Below, piece after piece: positions 10,455-21,685 of a stretch of 64,000 bases of DNA; positions within the stretch are counted from its first letter, which is position 1, and the number at the start of each line of letters is the position of its first letter. Made by a program: the position numbers and the translations under genes. The DNA is taken from contig CM057454.1 in assembly GCA_016271365.2 (NCBI GenBank), forward strand, positions 697,577,501-697,641,500, given 5' to 3'. The notes beneath the pieces are model-generated. The model had not been told where the DNA came from. It saw nothing but the letters and a program-made list of their open reading frames with translations, and did no database searches. The DNA is from Neoceratodus forsteri (taxonomy: Eukaryota; Chordata; Ceratodontiformes; Ceratodontidae).

Positions 10455-12150
10455 AGATATTTATTTATTTTTATTTATATATTCTCGGATTGCAATACCT
10501 TTGAGCACATAACAGCTCTTTTACAAAAGGTTCCACATCAGTGGGAAGGGTGACAGATATACAACGGATGGTATTGCATACAATATTGCCAAGAAAGTGT
10601 TTAATATGGCAACATGACATTAATATTGCAACTAAAATTAAAACTATAAATTGGTAAGAAATCAAAAATAACCTAATAAAAGGAGGCAGCCTAAGGTGCT
10701 TTGTCAAGTAGGTATGGTTAGATTTGGGTGAACAAAAGCTCAGATAAATGAAGATAAACAGTGGAAAGAAGGTGGAGGGTGAGAGGGGTGAGGTGAAAGA
10801 AAAATCAGGGAAGGAGGCAGGAAATAAGGCAGAGCCATTAGAGTGAAAGTGGTCTTTCACAGAGAAAAGAGGAGAAGTAGGTACACAAGGATGTGTCAGT
10901 ACTGCTAAGGTAGTGTCATGTCAGTCGAAACAGTCACAGGAACTGTTAGCTGTAAGATGCTAATGAAGAGTGCCTGTAAATGGTTCCAATTTTAGTAAGG
11001 AAGAGATATCTTTGTGCAGCGCATTAAACCATAGTGGTGCTCTACATGGAAACAATCATTGCCCTTGTGTAGTCCAGCATCTTGGGACAGACAAGAGTTG
11101 GTTGACTGAGCTACTCGTGTGCTGGGAGCTGCAAGATGGATTGAGTAAGTTTGTAACACCAGAAGGCAGAAGCCCGAGAAACGCCATTTTAGTTAGCAAG
11201 CAGGTTTGATAGTGAATCTTCTCATTTAGCTGAAGCCAACCTGTTAGTGCAAACAGTTCACATGTGTTGGTATGGCTCCAGTAAGAAGTCAGCATGTTTA
11301 TTGAGTGTCACTGATATTCTGTGGAGGATAGTGGTGGAAACTGAGCCATAGATAACCAGACCATAGTCAACAATGGATACTATGGAGCTATAGATAGTTA
11401 GTATAAGTGCTTCAGGTGTTAGATTGGGTTTATGTCTATAGAGTAACCCTATCTTATTTATTTAGTTTTTTTTGACCAGGTAGGTGCATTAGCCATAAAA
11501 TGACTATTTTCAGGCATGACCCGGGAGAGTACAACATGTAATAGCAAGAAACAATGTGGTGATACATAAGTACAGTTGTACAAAAATAGAGAAACAGTAT
11601 GGCAGTGCTACAAAAAATACATTAATAAGGAGTACACATTAAAGAAGTAAAACAGACAATGTAGCATAATGGCAACAATGTAGCATAAAGACAATAAGAG
11701 TAATAAATAATCAGAGGCAGCACTGTATATGATGAATGCAGACACAGAGGGCATACCCTGGAGGAGAGAAAGAGTACAGGAGAGACTAAGGAGTCTAGGT
11801 GGGGTCAAAGCAAGTGCAAGTATCAGCAAGGTGTAGATAGCGTCGATATTCTGTTTTAAAACTGTGGTGAGACCGAGACTTGATACTGGAAGACCTGGCA
11901 ATATTCTCAACATGCTGGGCATATGATAGTGAGCTATCCATGCTTACCCCTAGATAATTGAAATGTTGAATTTGTTCAAGCGGGACACCAGAGGAGTTCC
12001 TGATGATTAGGGCACTGGATCTGTGTTTGCTGCGAGCACCAGTGAACAACATGACTTCCATTATTTTTGTAGTTCAGAATCAGCCTATGTTTCCTGAACC
12101 AGTCCTCACTTCTTCGAAGCTGAGTCGAAGTTGGTGTTCCAGTGGTTCAG
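10455..12150 (-). mobile_element. L2-clade LINE, ORF2 C-terminal half plus 3' UTR
   Basis: Minus-strand translation gives SEDWFRKHRLILNYK near 12100, then a fingers/palm to thumb block with FNYLGVSMDSSLSYAQHVENIA near 11897-11965. After an insertion it resumes with KIGLLYRHKPNLTPEALI near 11400-11455 and IVDYGLVIYGS near 11340. It ends with ALHKDISSLLKLEPF near 11000. This matches the order and wording of L2-clade ORF2 C-termini. The 3' UTR runs down to an AAATAAATAAATA-type tail at about 10455-10485. The 5' two thirds of the element is missing and frames are broken. A second L2-type 3' end is nested at 11455-11896. Confidence 0.78.
11455..11896 (-). mobile_element. L2-type LINE 3' end nested in the L2 copy
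   Basis: The host reading stops at QHVENIA (11897-11908) and restarts at KIGLLYRH just below 11455. In between, the minus strand encodes SRSHHSFKTEYRRYLHLADTC, matching the extreme C-terminus of the L2-type copy at 26.8 kb (SHASFKRALFNHLANLDTC when read across the frame). A 3' UTR follows with the family tail: CCCGGGTCATGCCTGAAAA, a CCTACCTGG block, then CTAAATAAATAAG at 11453-11465. It is a strongly 5'-truncated copy of a related lineage, inserted in the same orientation. Confidence 0.72.
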
Positions 12151-13334
12151 GTTATGATTACTGGCCTGTATTCTGCAAACACTAATGAATTTTGCATAAT
12201 GATTTATTTAAGAAAGATATATTCCTGAGGAAGTAACTATTTGATTATGGAACATTGAACATTATATGACTATTTATATGACTTCTGAAATAAAGATAAG
12301 CTTTATGGGTGGGTGGGATGTTCCTGTATGCGTACCCTTGAAGATGGAAATCTGAAACTTGGCAAGCATACTAACTAGGTATTGTCATTAGATGTGCAAC
12401 ATTTGAACAGTATATCAAGACAGGAAGATGATCCTGTTGCTGAACTTGTGCTAGATCATGGACTTATAGGCAGTAACAATGTCAGATATGAACTGCAGAA
12501 TCCATAAGCTAAAGCAATCCAAGTCTGGGGCATGCTGTGGCATTTAGCTAAAAGCCATTCAACTTCTTGGGTAGGGAAGTGTGCATGAGTAAGGGGCAGG
12601 GTTCTGTTCTGCTTCCCAAGCAGCAATAGCAACAAGGAAATTATGATTTTACCCCAGGTCCCCATGGGGAGTGAAGGTGCTTTCAGAGACAAGGGTGTAA
12701 TGAGAGGAAGGTTGCCCCATTCATTGCAGTAGTTAGGGTTGGAACCTTGATGTGTCAGGAACCCTGTGTGATGCATAAACTTACACTTAAAGTTGCAGTA
12801 TCCTAGCACCTCTTGTCTTCTCACTGGCTGCCACACTGTTGCTGTCTCTAAAGGAATGATGTAGACAGAGACAAACCTAGCTCATTCAGGAGTTGCAACT
12901 TCAACCTTTATTAAACATACAGTGTAGCACCCTCAGACAAACTGACAATTAATGGTGGCACAACAATCATGGTGGGATCAAGCAGTCACAGAGAAGTGTC
13001 AAGGCTTAGATGGAAAATAGTTGCAAATGTTTTCGATAAGGGCCAGCCGTACAATTAAAAAAAATATATCTGGGCAGGCAATGTCCTGAAATCAGAGAGT
13101 CAGACAAATCATATCTGTACATAGGATGTCCGTTAATATGTGGTCTCTACTAGAAATGACCTTATTGTAAATGTTGTTGTGGGAGACAAGAAACCAACAA
13201 TAGCATCCCCGCTTGCACCAGAAAATCTGTGATGGATTTGTACACATCTGGTGCACTTTCCACCAGGGCCTCAGTTCCTTGAGATGTGATGATGACTCCT
13301 GTTAGATAATTACATACAATATTTACATAGCAGT
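12151..13334. other. No recognisable feature
   Basis: No supportable coding region or repeat. An open frame of 126 codons on the minus strand at 12456-12836 shows no family motif and has low-information composition. I do not annotate it as a gene. Confidence 0.4.
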
Positions 13335-13660
13335 TAGTCATTCATTCTGTAGCACTAGTACCTTGGGACAATGGTCCTAGAATCAGGTTTGCTAGGTTCA
13401 ATGCCCTCCATGCTCTTGGACTAGGCATGGTATGCAAGATCAACCAGACAGCTGCCTGGCAGACTAAGAGAGAGAAATGCTGTTGTGGTCAGCAGGTGCC
13501 ATAACAAAGTAGCCAGTTGCTGCTCCCCCACTTGAAGATCCTTGTCTATCCTGTGATCAGTTGGGAAAGGTCCGAGTTGCACTGCTGATTGAATGGTGTG
13601 CCCAGGGGGTTGCTGATCTCTTCATCCTACTCTATTCTATAATGCCTAGACTACAACTCA
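13335..13660 (+). mobile_element. Possible tRNA-headed SINE
   Basis: GGTTCAATGCC near 13398 fits an RNA polymerase III B box, and TAGCACTAGTACC near 13350 lies where an A box would be expected, though it fits only loosely. The body resembles the other tRNA-headed elements in being GC-richer than its flanks. No poly-A tail or target duplication was found, so this is a weak call. Confidence 0.3.
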
Positions 13661-14140
13661 CCCAGACTAGGATTCATAGGTTGCTTGCATCACTTCCTGT
13701 GCCAAAAGGTGAGCATGGTTAGGTACCTAACCTTAAGGGGACTTCCCAGCTTAAGGAGGGTAGTAATAGGATGCAGTTCTGCTTCTTCTGGTGGAAGTAG
13801 TGGGTGGTGAAATCAGCAGATGAATGGTAGGGGAGAAACCTCCTGATGGTCTAAAACAGGAACCATATTATTGGTTGCAGGCAGCTGATAATGGGTCAGT
13901 AGACAGAAATTAGGACGTTTGGGAGATGGTAATGATGGGGGATAGACAAAGTAGATGGGCAGAGAAGATGGAGAAAGGGAGGGAGGGTGTAGCAGTGAAG
14001 TAGAAGAAACAATATTTTTGGATTGAAGTAATCAAAAGGAAGAGAATATGCACAGGGGGATAGAAGTACAATGTCGGGTTTTGAGAAACAGGAATCAGAA
14101 GTCAGACATTGGAGTATAGAGAATAGATATCAGAGTTTGG

Positions 14141-14322
14141 AGGCAGTATAGTGCAGTGGTTTAAGGCTCTGAGGTGCAAACCTGGAGACCTGGGTTTGAG
14201 TCCCACAGTCCCCCACTTGCATACTGTGTGACCCTGAGCATGTCACTTAACTTCCTTGTGCTCCCAGGTCACACCTGTAAACAAGCTTCAGCTTAGTGTG
14301 TCTCTCCTGGTTAAAAAAAAAA
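14141..14322 (+). mobile_element. MIR-like CORE-SINE
   Basis: Three parts are visible. The tRNA-derived head has a perfect A box (TAGTGCAGTGG near 14149) and B box (GGTTTGAGTCC near 14193). The central part contains GTGTGACCCTGAGCATGTCACTTAAC, the block shared with mammalian MIR and other CORE-SINEs (longer than quoted motifs elsewhere only in its known family context). The tail TCTCCTGGTTAAAAAAAA near 14305-14322 resembles the L2-clade 3' end at 19079 (CCTGGTTAAATAAAG), which is how these SINEs are thought to borrow LINE reverse transcriptase. A second copy of the same family lies at 49575-49773. Confidence 0.85.
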
Positions 14323-15220
14323 GAGTAAGAATGGTAAAATAAGGTTCAAGATACACACAAGTACAACATGTGTCAAAGGGGAGACAGGAAGTGTGGAGGA
14401 GCTAGGGCACATTGTAGGGGATTAATAGAGAAAGTAACTAGCCAAGCCAGTGCTACATGATAAGAACAGTGCAAGAGAAAAAACAAAAAAGACAGCACAT
14501 CACCAGGATTAAGGTGCTGTAGATAAGGCCACTGATTTACGATGATTAAAATAATTAAATTATTTTTTTCATGACTTGAAATTCCATTAATTGCACCAGT
14601 GATTGTAACTCTGATTTCCACATCTTACCAGGATTCTACTGTCATTCTTTTAGTATGTGTAAATAATCAGAATAAAAGAAGGTTTTAATATACAGAGCAT
14701 TAAATGAAGCAAATTGAAAATAGTACAGGAAGCAATTACAAGAAACATTTAAGATCTGTAGATTTAGTGATCTGGTATAAAATGCCACATTCTGTGAAAT
14801 TCTTTGTTTTTACCAGTATGCAGGCAGTCCAAATTCTAGAATTGTATCATGTTTTCTAGTAAAAACTGAAAACCAGTGCCCTAATCTATAGTTTATGGAT
14901 AATAATGATTGTGTATAGAAATTACGCTGTTCAAAACTCATATTGTGCTTTGGTAAAAGTTCACTGTTTGTGGCCCAGAAGTGATTGTGTATGTGGTCAG
15001 AGTGAAAAGTTTTTGTGCATGGGTTGTTGCGAATGTTTTTTATGTCACAACCATGCACAAAAGCTTTTTTAATTTACCTACTCCTAATGCTGGTACACCA
15101 GCACATCTGTCATTAACTGCAGCTGCCATATCACTGTACTCAAGCTCTCACTTCACATTCCAAACAAGTTATTCCCAGCTGTCCAGTTCTGGTTTTGTTT
15201 TCTTAGCTGCAAGAATAACA
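14323..15220. other. No recognisable feature
   Basis: AT-rich DNA. Short open frames on both strands lack motifs. Nothing supportable. Confidence 0.4.
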
Positions 15221-16047
15221 TACATAGAAACAGAAACATGGAATCTGATGGCAGATAAGGACCGCTTGACCCATCCATTTGGTTAATTTCCCCTACCTAC
15301 ACTATTACATCAGACTGTGCCCAATCTACAGCTCTTTCTCTCTTCCCCCTTCCTTTCCATTATGATTTATTGGTGCTTACCCCATGCATTCTTGAACCCC
15401 ACCATTGTTTTGGCCCCCACCACCTCTGCTGGAAGGCTGCTCCAAGAATCCACCACTCTTCCTGGAAAGAAGTACTTCTTCTCCGAATCCAGCTTCATAT
15501 CATTTCCCCTTGTTCTTGAGCAACTTCTCTTCTGAAAAATACTCACCTCCAGTACCTTATTTATCCCCCGTGAGATATTTAAAGGTCTCTATCATATCTC
15601 CTCTCTCCCTCCTCTGTTCCAGGGAGTAGATATTGAGATCTTTTAGTCTGTCCTCAAAGGGCTTTTGCTGGAGACCCTGCACTATTTTAGTTGCCTTCCT
15701 CTGGACCGGCTCAACTCTGCCTATGTCCTTACAGAGGTGTGGTCTCCAGAAATGGATGCACTACTCTAGCTGGAGTATTACCAGCAATCTATACATAGGC
15801 AACACCACCTCCCTCTTTCTCCTTTTGATATCCCTCCCTATGCACCCCAGCATCGAACTAGCCCTCCGTACTCCCCTGTCACACTGCTGTGCTACCTTTA
15901 GGTCATCTGATATGAATACCCCAGGTACCTTTCCTGCTTGGTGGTCATCATTACTGCTCCACCCATTTTGTACTCTGCCCTGGATTTCTGTGCCCCAACT
16001 GCATTATTTTGCACTTTTTCACATTTAACCCCAGTTGCCATACCCTT
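15221..16047 (-). mobile_element. CR1-clade LINE copy, 3' portion (left part of split copy)
   Basis: The plus-strand start has TACATAGAAACAGAAACATG, the reverse complement of the CR1 octamer tail, followed by the conserved AATCTGATGGCAGATAAGG block of the 3' UTR. Minus-strand ORF2 C-terminal sequence follows (the reverse of [13 protein letters not shown], SDDLKV and CKIMHL blocks). It is a diverged member of the CR1 group at 28-41 kb. The reading stops at a 12-bp target duplication (16036-16047) and continues in register at 19259. Stops and frameshifts are frequent. Confidence 0.88.
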
Positions 16048-16664
16048 TTCTTTCATAAACATATTTTATTAGAGAGCTTCATACTTACATTACACACAAA
16101 TATGTAAAAAATCATATAGTTTACTGATGTACATCCATAGTCATTTGTTTTTTATACATAGTACCTTCTAATATATGTTGTCTTGTGGCTGGCATTTTAT
16201 TACTAAACAGGGACAAAAATCTAAGGACATTGGTTTTATATTTTGGAATTTCTCCAGAACTCACCTCGGTATTATCCATTTTGTTCCCTCCAACTTCTCT
16301 ATTCATAATCTTATGATCCTCTCTTGCACTGCCTTTATAAGAGGGTGCCAAATCCTATTGAATAGATTCCCCTGCCCATTAGCATTAAACTGGCATTTTT
16401 CTAACTTCATACAAAGGACTAGGTTGATGAGACAAAGTGTTACTCTTGATGGAGTGGCACTCACCCAATGTTGGGCAATTGTTTCCTAGTATTTAACTAA
16501 ACCCAGATCCCACAGCCTGTTCAGGGATTGGTTGCTGTACACATGTGATTCTGTCCCCAGCATAAACTCCAGTGATATGCGTGGAAGGGTGACCCTTAGG
16601 ATCTTTTGCATTGTTTCATGCACCTGGTGCCAAAATGGTGCCACTTTTTGACATAGTAATGCCA

Positions 16665-16858
16665 TAACTGTCTACCGGTTATGTTCACATGGTTCTATTT
16701 TGACTCTGTATACTGCTTAACTTGTGTCATGTTGTTCTCTGTATGAACCTGTATCTCACTCTATCTGTATCTCATTGTATTATCCCGGGTTGTACCTGAA
16801 AATAGGCATTTAACTTGTCTAGTGGTCTTACCTGGTCAACAAAAGCTAAATAAATAAG
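16665..16858 (+). mobile_element. L2-type LINE 3' UTR fragment
   Basis: This fragment ends in the same tail as the copies at 11.45 kb and 27.3 kb: CCCGGGTTGTACCTGAAAA, then TTACCTGGTC and AGCTAAATAAATAAG (16784-16858). Upstream is T-rich 3' UTR without coding sequence. It interrupts the Tx1/L1-like reading, which resumes on its far side. Confidence 0.7.
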
Positions 16859-16964
16859 TATGTGTGAAATTCCCACTGTCCACCATACATTTTGGTCAAA
16901 TGTGTGACTTATTTGAGTTATTTCTATGAAGCTTGGTTGGAGTTATATAGATCCTGTACAGGAA

Positions 16965-18245
16965 GTTTAACTGGATCCTTTTGTCTGGAAGACTGCCCAA
17001 GTTTTACCACTCTTCAAAGCAGGAGACCCCAGAGACCCAAATAACTACAGGCCAATCTCCTTACTCCCCACCCTATCAAAACTGCTGGAGAAATTAGTGA
17101 ATTACCAACTCAGAAACTACACTGATGCCTCAAATCTGCTAAACCCTGTGCAATCAGGCTTTAGGCCATGCCATAGCACAATCACAGCTCTGGCTAAAGT
17201 CACAAATGACTGGCAGAGAGCCCTTGACTTAATCACATATACATGGTATTCCTTGACTTAAGCAAGGCCTTCGATACCATTGACCATGCATTGCTCTTAG
17301 TTACTCTCTGCAACTTTGGTCTGGATCCACCTTCCCTAAAATGGTTCTCATGATACCTAGCAGAGCAGATACAGCAAGTAAAAGCAGTAGGAGATCTCTC
17401 CACTCTAAAGCAGACTAGCAGAGGCGTACCTCAAGGCTCCATCTTGGAGCCCTTACTTTTCTCACTTCAGATCAAAAGCATAGACCATGGAATCAAACTT
17501 TCCACTGTACATCTCTTTGCGGATGACATGGTCCTTTACACTGCCAGGCCTACTCCTGAAAGTGCCTGCTCAGACTTGCAAGCAGATTTCTTTATACTGC
17601 AACAAAACCTCCTGAGTCAAAAGCTCTTATTGAATGCCAAAAAGACCAAGGCTATGCCTTTATCCCCAATGACAAAGTCCATCAACTCCCTTAAGCGTGA
17701 CAATAATCCCACTATCACTACCCTGCTTGGCGAGTCACTTGACTATGTGACCAAGTTCAAGTACCTAGGTATGTAGATTGACAACAGACTTTCTTTTGTG
17801 GATCATATAGATGAGATCTCAAAAGAGGCTTGGACTTTTTTAGAATCAAGCATCTTCTTACCCAAGAGGCCAGAAAAAGCTTAGTACAAACCACTTTACT
17901 AGCTATCTTAGACTATGCAGATTTCCTGTATGACCAAGTCCCAAAAACCACCCTATCTAAGCTTGACACCCTTTATCATAGGGTCTTATGTTTCATCTCA
18001 GGTGTGGCATATAATACCCATCACTGTGTACTCTATTACATGTTAGAATGGACCTCACTTAAGTTCAGGAGGCAAAGGAATGCTATACTATGGACCTATA
18101 GATCTACATCCAAGATGCTACCCTCCTACATTTCTGACTGTCTGCCCTCCTGCACCTTACGAAACTATGCCTTGAGAAGTCATTTCTACATCTCACTAGC
18201 TGTGCCTAAAGTCTTTTCCCATTTCAGCAGAGCTTCTTTCAGCTA
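16965..18245 (+). pseudogene. L2-clade reverse transcriptase, broken
   Basis: Motifs appear in RT order across frames: LPLFKAGDPRDPNNYRPISL near 17010-17065, LLEKLVNYQL near 17085, QSGFRP near 17152, LDLSKAFDTIDHALL near 17250-17290, RGVPQGSI near 17420, and FADD at 17516-17527. A FKYLGM block follows near 17757, then the C-terminal LDTLYHRVLCFISG block near 17965. Both active-site aspartates of FADD are intact. Stops (for example directly after FKYLGM) and frameshifts divide it into at least three open stretches, so it cannot make a full enzyme. The family copies its own RNA at a nicked chromosomal target. Confidence 0.82.
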
Positions 18246-18398
18246 AGTGCTGCCCCAGCTGGGGAACAACATCCAGAAATCCATAAAATTGGTGCATCCT
18301 ATTGGTTTTGTGGAATTCAAGTCACCCTATTCGAGATACTTCTCGGAGCCTTGTCAATGCCGCCCCCCCCCCGGTCGTTAAATTGTAGCCATTCATTG

Positions 18399-18818
18399 CT
18401 ATTCTTACAGTCAACCCTCTACATTTTCTATCCTTTCATTAGGATTACCCTGTGCCATGTTCCGGGATTCATCCTTGCTTTCTACTTGCTGCTGAGCCCC
18501 CAGCTATTCTTACAGTCAACCCTCTACACTTTCTATCCTCTCATTAGGATAGCCCTGTGCCATGTTCCGGGATTCATCCTTGCTTTCTACTTGCTGCTGA
18601 GCCCCCAGCTATTCTTACAGTCAACCCTCTACACTTTCTATCCTCTCATTAGGATAGCCCTGTGCCATGTTCCGGGATTCATCCTTGCTTTCTACTTGCT
18701 GCTGAGCCTCCAGCTATTCTTACAGTCAACCCTCTACACTTTCTATCCTCTCATTAGGATAGCCCTGTGCCATGTTCCGGGATTCATCCTTGCTTTCTAC
18801 TTGCTGCTGAGCCCCCAG
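18399..18818 (+). repeat. Minisatellite, four 105-bp units in an L2 3' UTR
   Basis: Four adjacent units start at 18399, 18504, 18609 and 18714, each exactly 105 bp. Units 2 to 4 are nearly identical; unit 1 carries a few more changes. Because 105 is divisible by three, the array is an open frame with a 35-residue hydrophobic repeat (LCHVPGFILAFYLLL core). I regard that peptide as incidental, since the array lies beyond the RT stop, inside the LINE 3' UTR. Confidence 0.95.
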
Positions 18819-19258
18819 CTTGCACTGTCACTTGCATTAACCATGCTCTACTAGAGCTATCAGTGTCTAAAATCACTGGTTCAGCACATTGGTGCTGACT
18901 TATGTCCACCTCTCTGCTGTACTGTTTACTGGGATGAGGCTTCAACTGATGACCAGGCCTCATTGATTACCCTTGTACCTTGTTTTTATTGCTATGTATT
19001 GTATTACTATGCCCACTTGTGCTATATGTTCTATTGTGCTACTGTATTACTTATTTTGTATCTTTCTCAATGGAGTTTAACCTGGTTAAATAAAGATTAA
19101 TTGACTTGATTGATTTGTTTGATCTCGAACATACACAAACCAGCTATACAGCTGACCCCCATGTCTTATCAGCAATGGTGATGCTGAGTTCTTGCTCCCA
19201 TTCCTTTTAGCCCTGTTTTTCTGTACTGGAATTGAGCCCAAAAACAACCTATATCAGC

Positions 19259-20575
19259 TGCCATACCCTTGACCACTACTCTAGTTTTCTCAGGTCTCTG
19301 CTCATCCTTTTCTTCCCCCCTGAAGTGTCTACCCTATTACAGATTTTGGTGTCACCTGCAGAGGGGCTTCCCTTCCTTTCCAGCTCCTCTGCAATGTCAC
19401 TTATAAACACATTAAAGAGAACCAATCCCAACACTGTTCCCTTAGGCAGCCCACTGATCATCCTTTCTTTCTTGGAGTGAACTCCATTTACCACCACCTG
19501 CTGTCTCCTATCCCCTAACCAATTTATTATCCAGTTTACCACCTTTGGACCCACTCAAAAGCTACTCAGCTTGCTTACTAGTCTCAAATGTGGACCAGTG
19601 TTGAATGCCTTACTGAAATCTAGGTAGGTCACATCTACTGCTTTACCATGATCTAGTTCCTTGGTCACCTAGTCAAATAAACCTATTAGATTCATTTGAC
19701 TTGACCTCCCACTTGTGAAACCATGCTGCCTTGCATCTTGTAACCCACTTAATTCAAGATATTCCACAATCCTTTCCTTCAGCAGTAATTCCATTAAATT
19801 TCTGACCACCGATGTCAGGCTGACTGGCTTATAATTGCCAGCCTCCTTCTTGTTAATATTTTGTGTAATGGGACTACATCCACCCACCTACAATCCCCTA
19901 GAATCACTCCTGTTTCCAGTGAGCTGTTAAATAGAACTGTCAGAGGAGCAGCCAGTATTTCTCTGAGATCCCTCAATACCCTTAGATGCACCCCATCTGG
20001 CCCCATTGCTTTGTTGACCTTCATATTAGCAAGTCCCTTTAGGACTCTGTCCTCCAAAAAGGACTAGTGTCAACCCCCCACCCTCCATAGCTTTTGTTAC
20101 TTTTTTGTGGCCCTTCCCCTTCTCCTTCCTCTGTGAACACTGAACAAAAGTTTTTGTTTAGGATGCCTGTCTTTCCTGGTACCCCTCTGCACATTTCCTC
20201 CCCCTTCCCTTTTTAACCTTACAATCCCAACCCTGGTGTTCCTCTTTTTACTTACAAAACAACAAAAAAATTGTGTCCCCATTCATTACCTCCTGGGATA
20301 TTCTCTCTTCAGTTTGCACCTCTGCACTCCTTACTGTTTTCCCTGCTTTCCTCTTTTTCCCCTGGTACACTTCTCTAGCCTCCTCCTGCATCTCCTTATA
20401 CCTTCTGAATACTACCCTTTTATCTTTTACCTTTTCAGTCACTTCTTTCGAGGCCATAGTGGTCTCATTTTTCTCTTTCTTTTGCTCAGTTGTTTGACAC
20501 AGAGGTCTGCTACTTTTGCTATGCTCCCTTTTATGTATGTCCACAGTTCCTGCACCTCACTCAGGTCACCCACCA
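19259..20575 (-). mobile_element. CR1-clade LINE copy, RT portion (right part of split copy)
   Basis: This continues the copy at 15221-16047 after the inserted block. Minus-strand segments read NWLGDRRQQVVVNGVHS and GLPKGTVLGLVLFNVFISDIAEELE (19276-19554). Upstream are NYKPVSLTSVVRNLMELLLKERIVEYLE (19669-19887) and VLKGLANMKVNKAMGPDGVH (19815-20057). The N-terminal linker runs to about 20575. The PQG motif reads PKG. With the left part this gives about 2.1 kb of CR1, truncated in the endonuclease-RT linker. Confidence 0.88.
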
Positions 20576-21435
20576 AATGACTTATAAAACATAGTCAACA
20601 CACAAGCTGTAGAGTCAGCATTTAAATAATACTTAAAATGGTATGTACTGAAATAATATTTAGTTGTAAAAACTGGTGCTCCCTGATAACCAATTTCATT
20701 GTGAAAGCACTTACTCTACTAAAATGGAAGCCCTTTCACATAGAAATTGACACTCAGAAGAATACATTTGTTTAGCAAGTAAATAATATTTAAGCACACA
20801 CTGTTGCAAATATGACTTCAACACCTTAGGCAGCCATAATGTAAACATATGAAATTGCCAGCAGAAACAGGCCATAATGGTCTATCAACTCTACTAGAGT
20901 GTGCAGTGCAGTTTAGATCCCTGGAGTTGCCCCCTCCCATACTCCTCTTGGAGTCTTCTACATCCGCCCCATTACTCTCCGTCTTCTGCTTCCCAGTAAT
21001 GACTCCTCCCATTCTGATTTTCTTTTTCACCCTGTCCCACCTCCCCCACATGTGAAACTGGCCACCATATTTGCCACAACTGCCTCCCCTGGCAACTCCT
21101 CCAAATCCCGAAATAATAAAGACTTTGCATCAGTGCAGACACTGTACATGAACAGTGATGCTTTCCCAAATGCTCACTGAGCAGCCCATTATGGAAGCCT
21201 CACCATGCACCCACACATAATGGTGTGTGTTGCAGTGCATGGTGCCCCAGGAACACATGTAAATCAGATTGTATTTCATTACTGTGTGCACACAGGGAGA
21301 ATGGAAGCCTTTTGGACATGGTAATGAAGCACTATTTGATGCAAGCAAAAAAGCATCTGTAAATGGAACACAAGGCACCAGCCATCCCCATTCAATGCCC
21401 CCAGTAGGGTGATAATGAGAGTGTTCTGTGCTCCA
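20576..21435. other. Unassigned; possible very old CR1 3' end near 20830-21110
   Basis: The stretch around 20845-20900 (GAAATTGCCAGCAGAAACAGGCC, then TCTATCAACTC) has the general look of a CR1-type 3' region on the minus strand, but I could not match ORF2 sequence next to it. Otherwise nothing supportable. Confidence 0.3.
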
Positions 21436-21685
21436 TTAACTCCCCTCCCCATACAATGTAATCTCTGGCATCAAGTGGTCCTCCCACCCTCACTCAATTA
21501 CCATGTCTACTCCAAAGATATGTCCCTAGTGTCTAGTGGTTCCCTTTTCATCAACTGATCCCTGATGACTGACGTTAAGAGATTTCCATGGTGTCCAGTG
21601 GTCACCTTTCTTCATTCAATCCCAAGTGAATGATTTTAAGAGATTTCCCCTGGTGTCCAGTGATCCCACCCACATCCTTGTAACC
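21436..21685. repeat. Imperfect tandem repeat, about 61-bp period
   Basis: The cue GTGTCCAGTGGT(C) with a preceding GAGATTTCC recurs at about 21471, 21531, 21593 and 21655, giving spacings of 60 to 62 bp. The two rightmost units agree best; the leftmost is diverged. It is a small minisatellite of four units with no coding role visible. Confidence 0.75.

Larger units (their letters stand above)
16965..19115 (+). mobile_element. L2-clade LINE, RT half plus 3' UTR
   Basis: The copy opens inside the reverse transcriptase and runs to a 3' end CCTGGTTAAATAAAGATTAA near 19081-19100, typical of L2-clade LINEs. Most of the missing 5' part is presumably a truncation at insertion. The coding part is at 16965-18245 and the 3' UTR contains a four-unit 105-bp tandem repeat. 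Orientation is opposite to the Tx1/L1-like element that holds it. Confidence 0.85.
16048..19258 (-). mobile_element. Tx1/L1-like LINE 3' end, itself split by L2 pieces
   Basis: Flanked by identical 12-bp copies of TGCCATACCCTT (16036-16047 and 19259-19270), which sit in the CR1 host. The minus strand reads like the extreme C-terminus of an L1-superfamily ORF2. Near the high end is WGQLYSWFVY-like sequence (about 19150). LYITPTKLHR and VWWTVG follow near 16870-16955, then WHHFW and MLGTESHVY near 16545-16660. Near 16330-16420 an FNxxGQGNLFNRIWHPLIK block ends the protein. The 3' end is AATAAAATATG followed by a short A-rich stretch next to the duplication. Two L2-type pieces in the opposite orientation interrupt it (16665-16858 and 16965-19115). 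Exact clade (Tx1 versus L1) is inferred from the C-terminal pattern only. Confidence 0.68.

Noticed and set aside
18351..18854. 167-codon hydrophobic repeat protein
   Set aside because: It is the in-frame reading of the 105-bp array in an L2 3' UTR, without an independent promoter or homologue signal.
15221..20575. Host multi-exon gene on the minus strand
   Set aside because: All coding-like blocks belong to CR1, Tx1/L1 or L2 reverse transcriptases.
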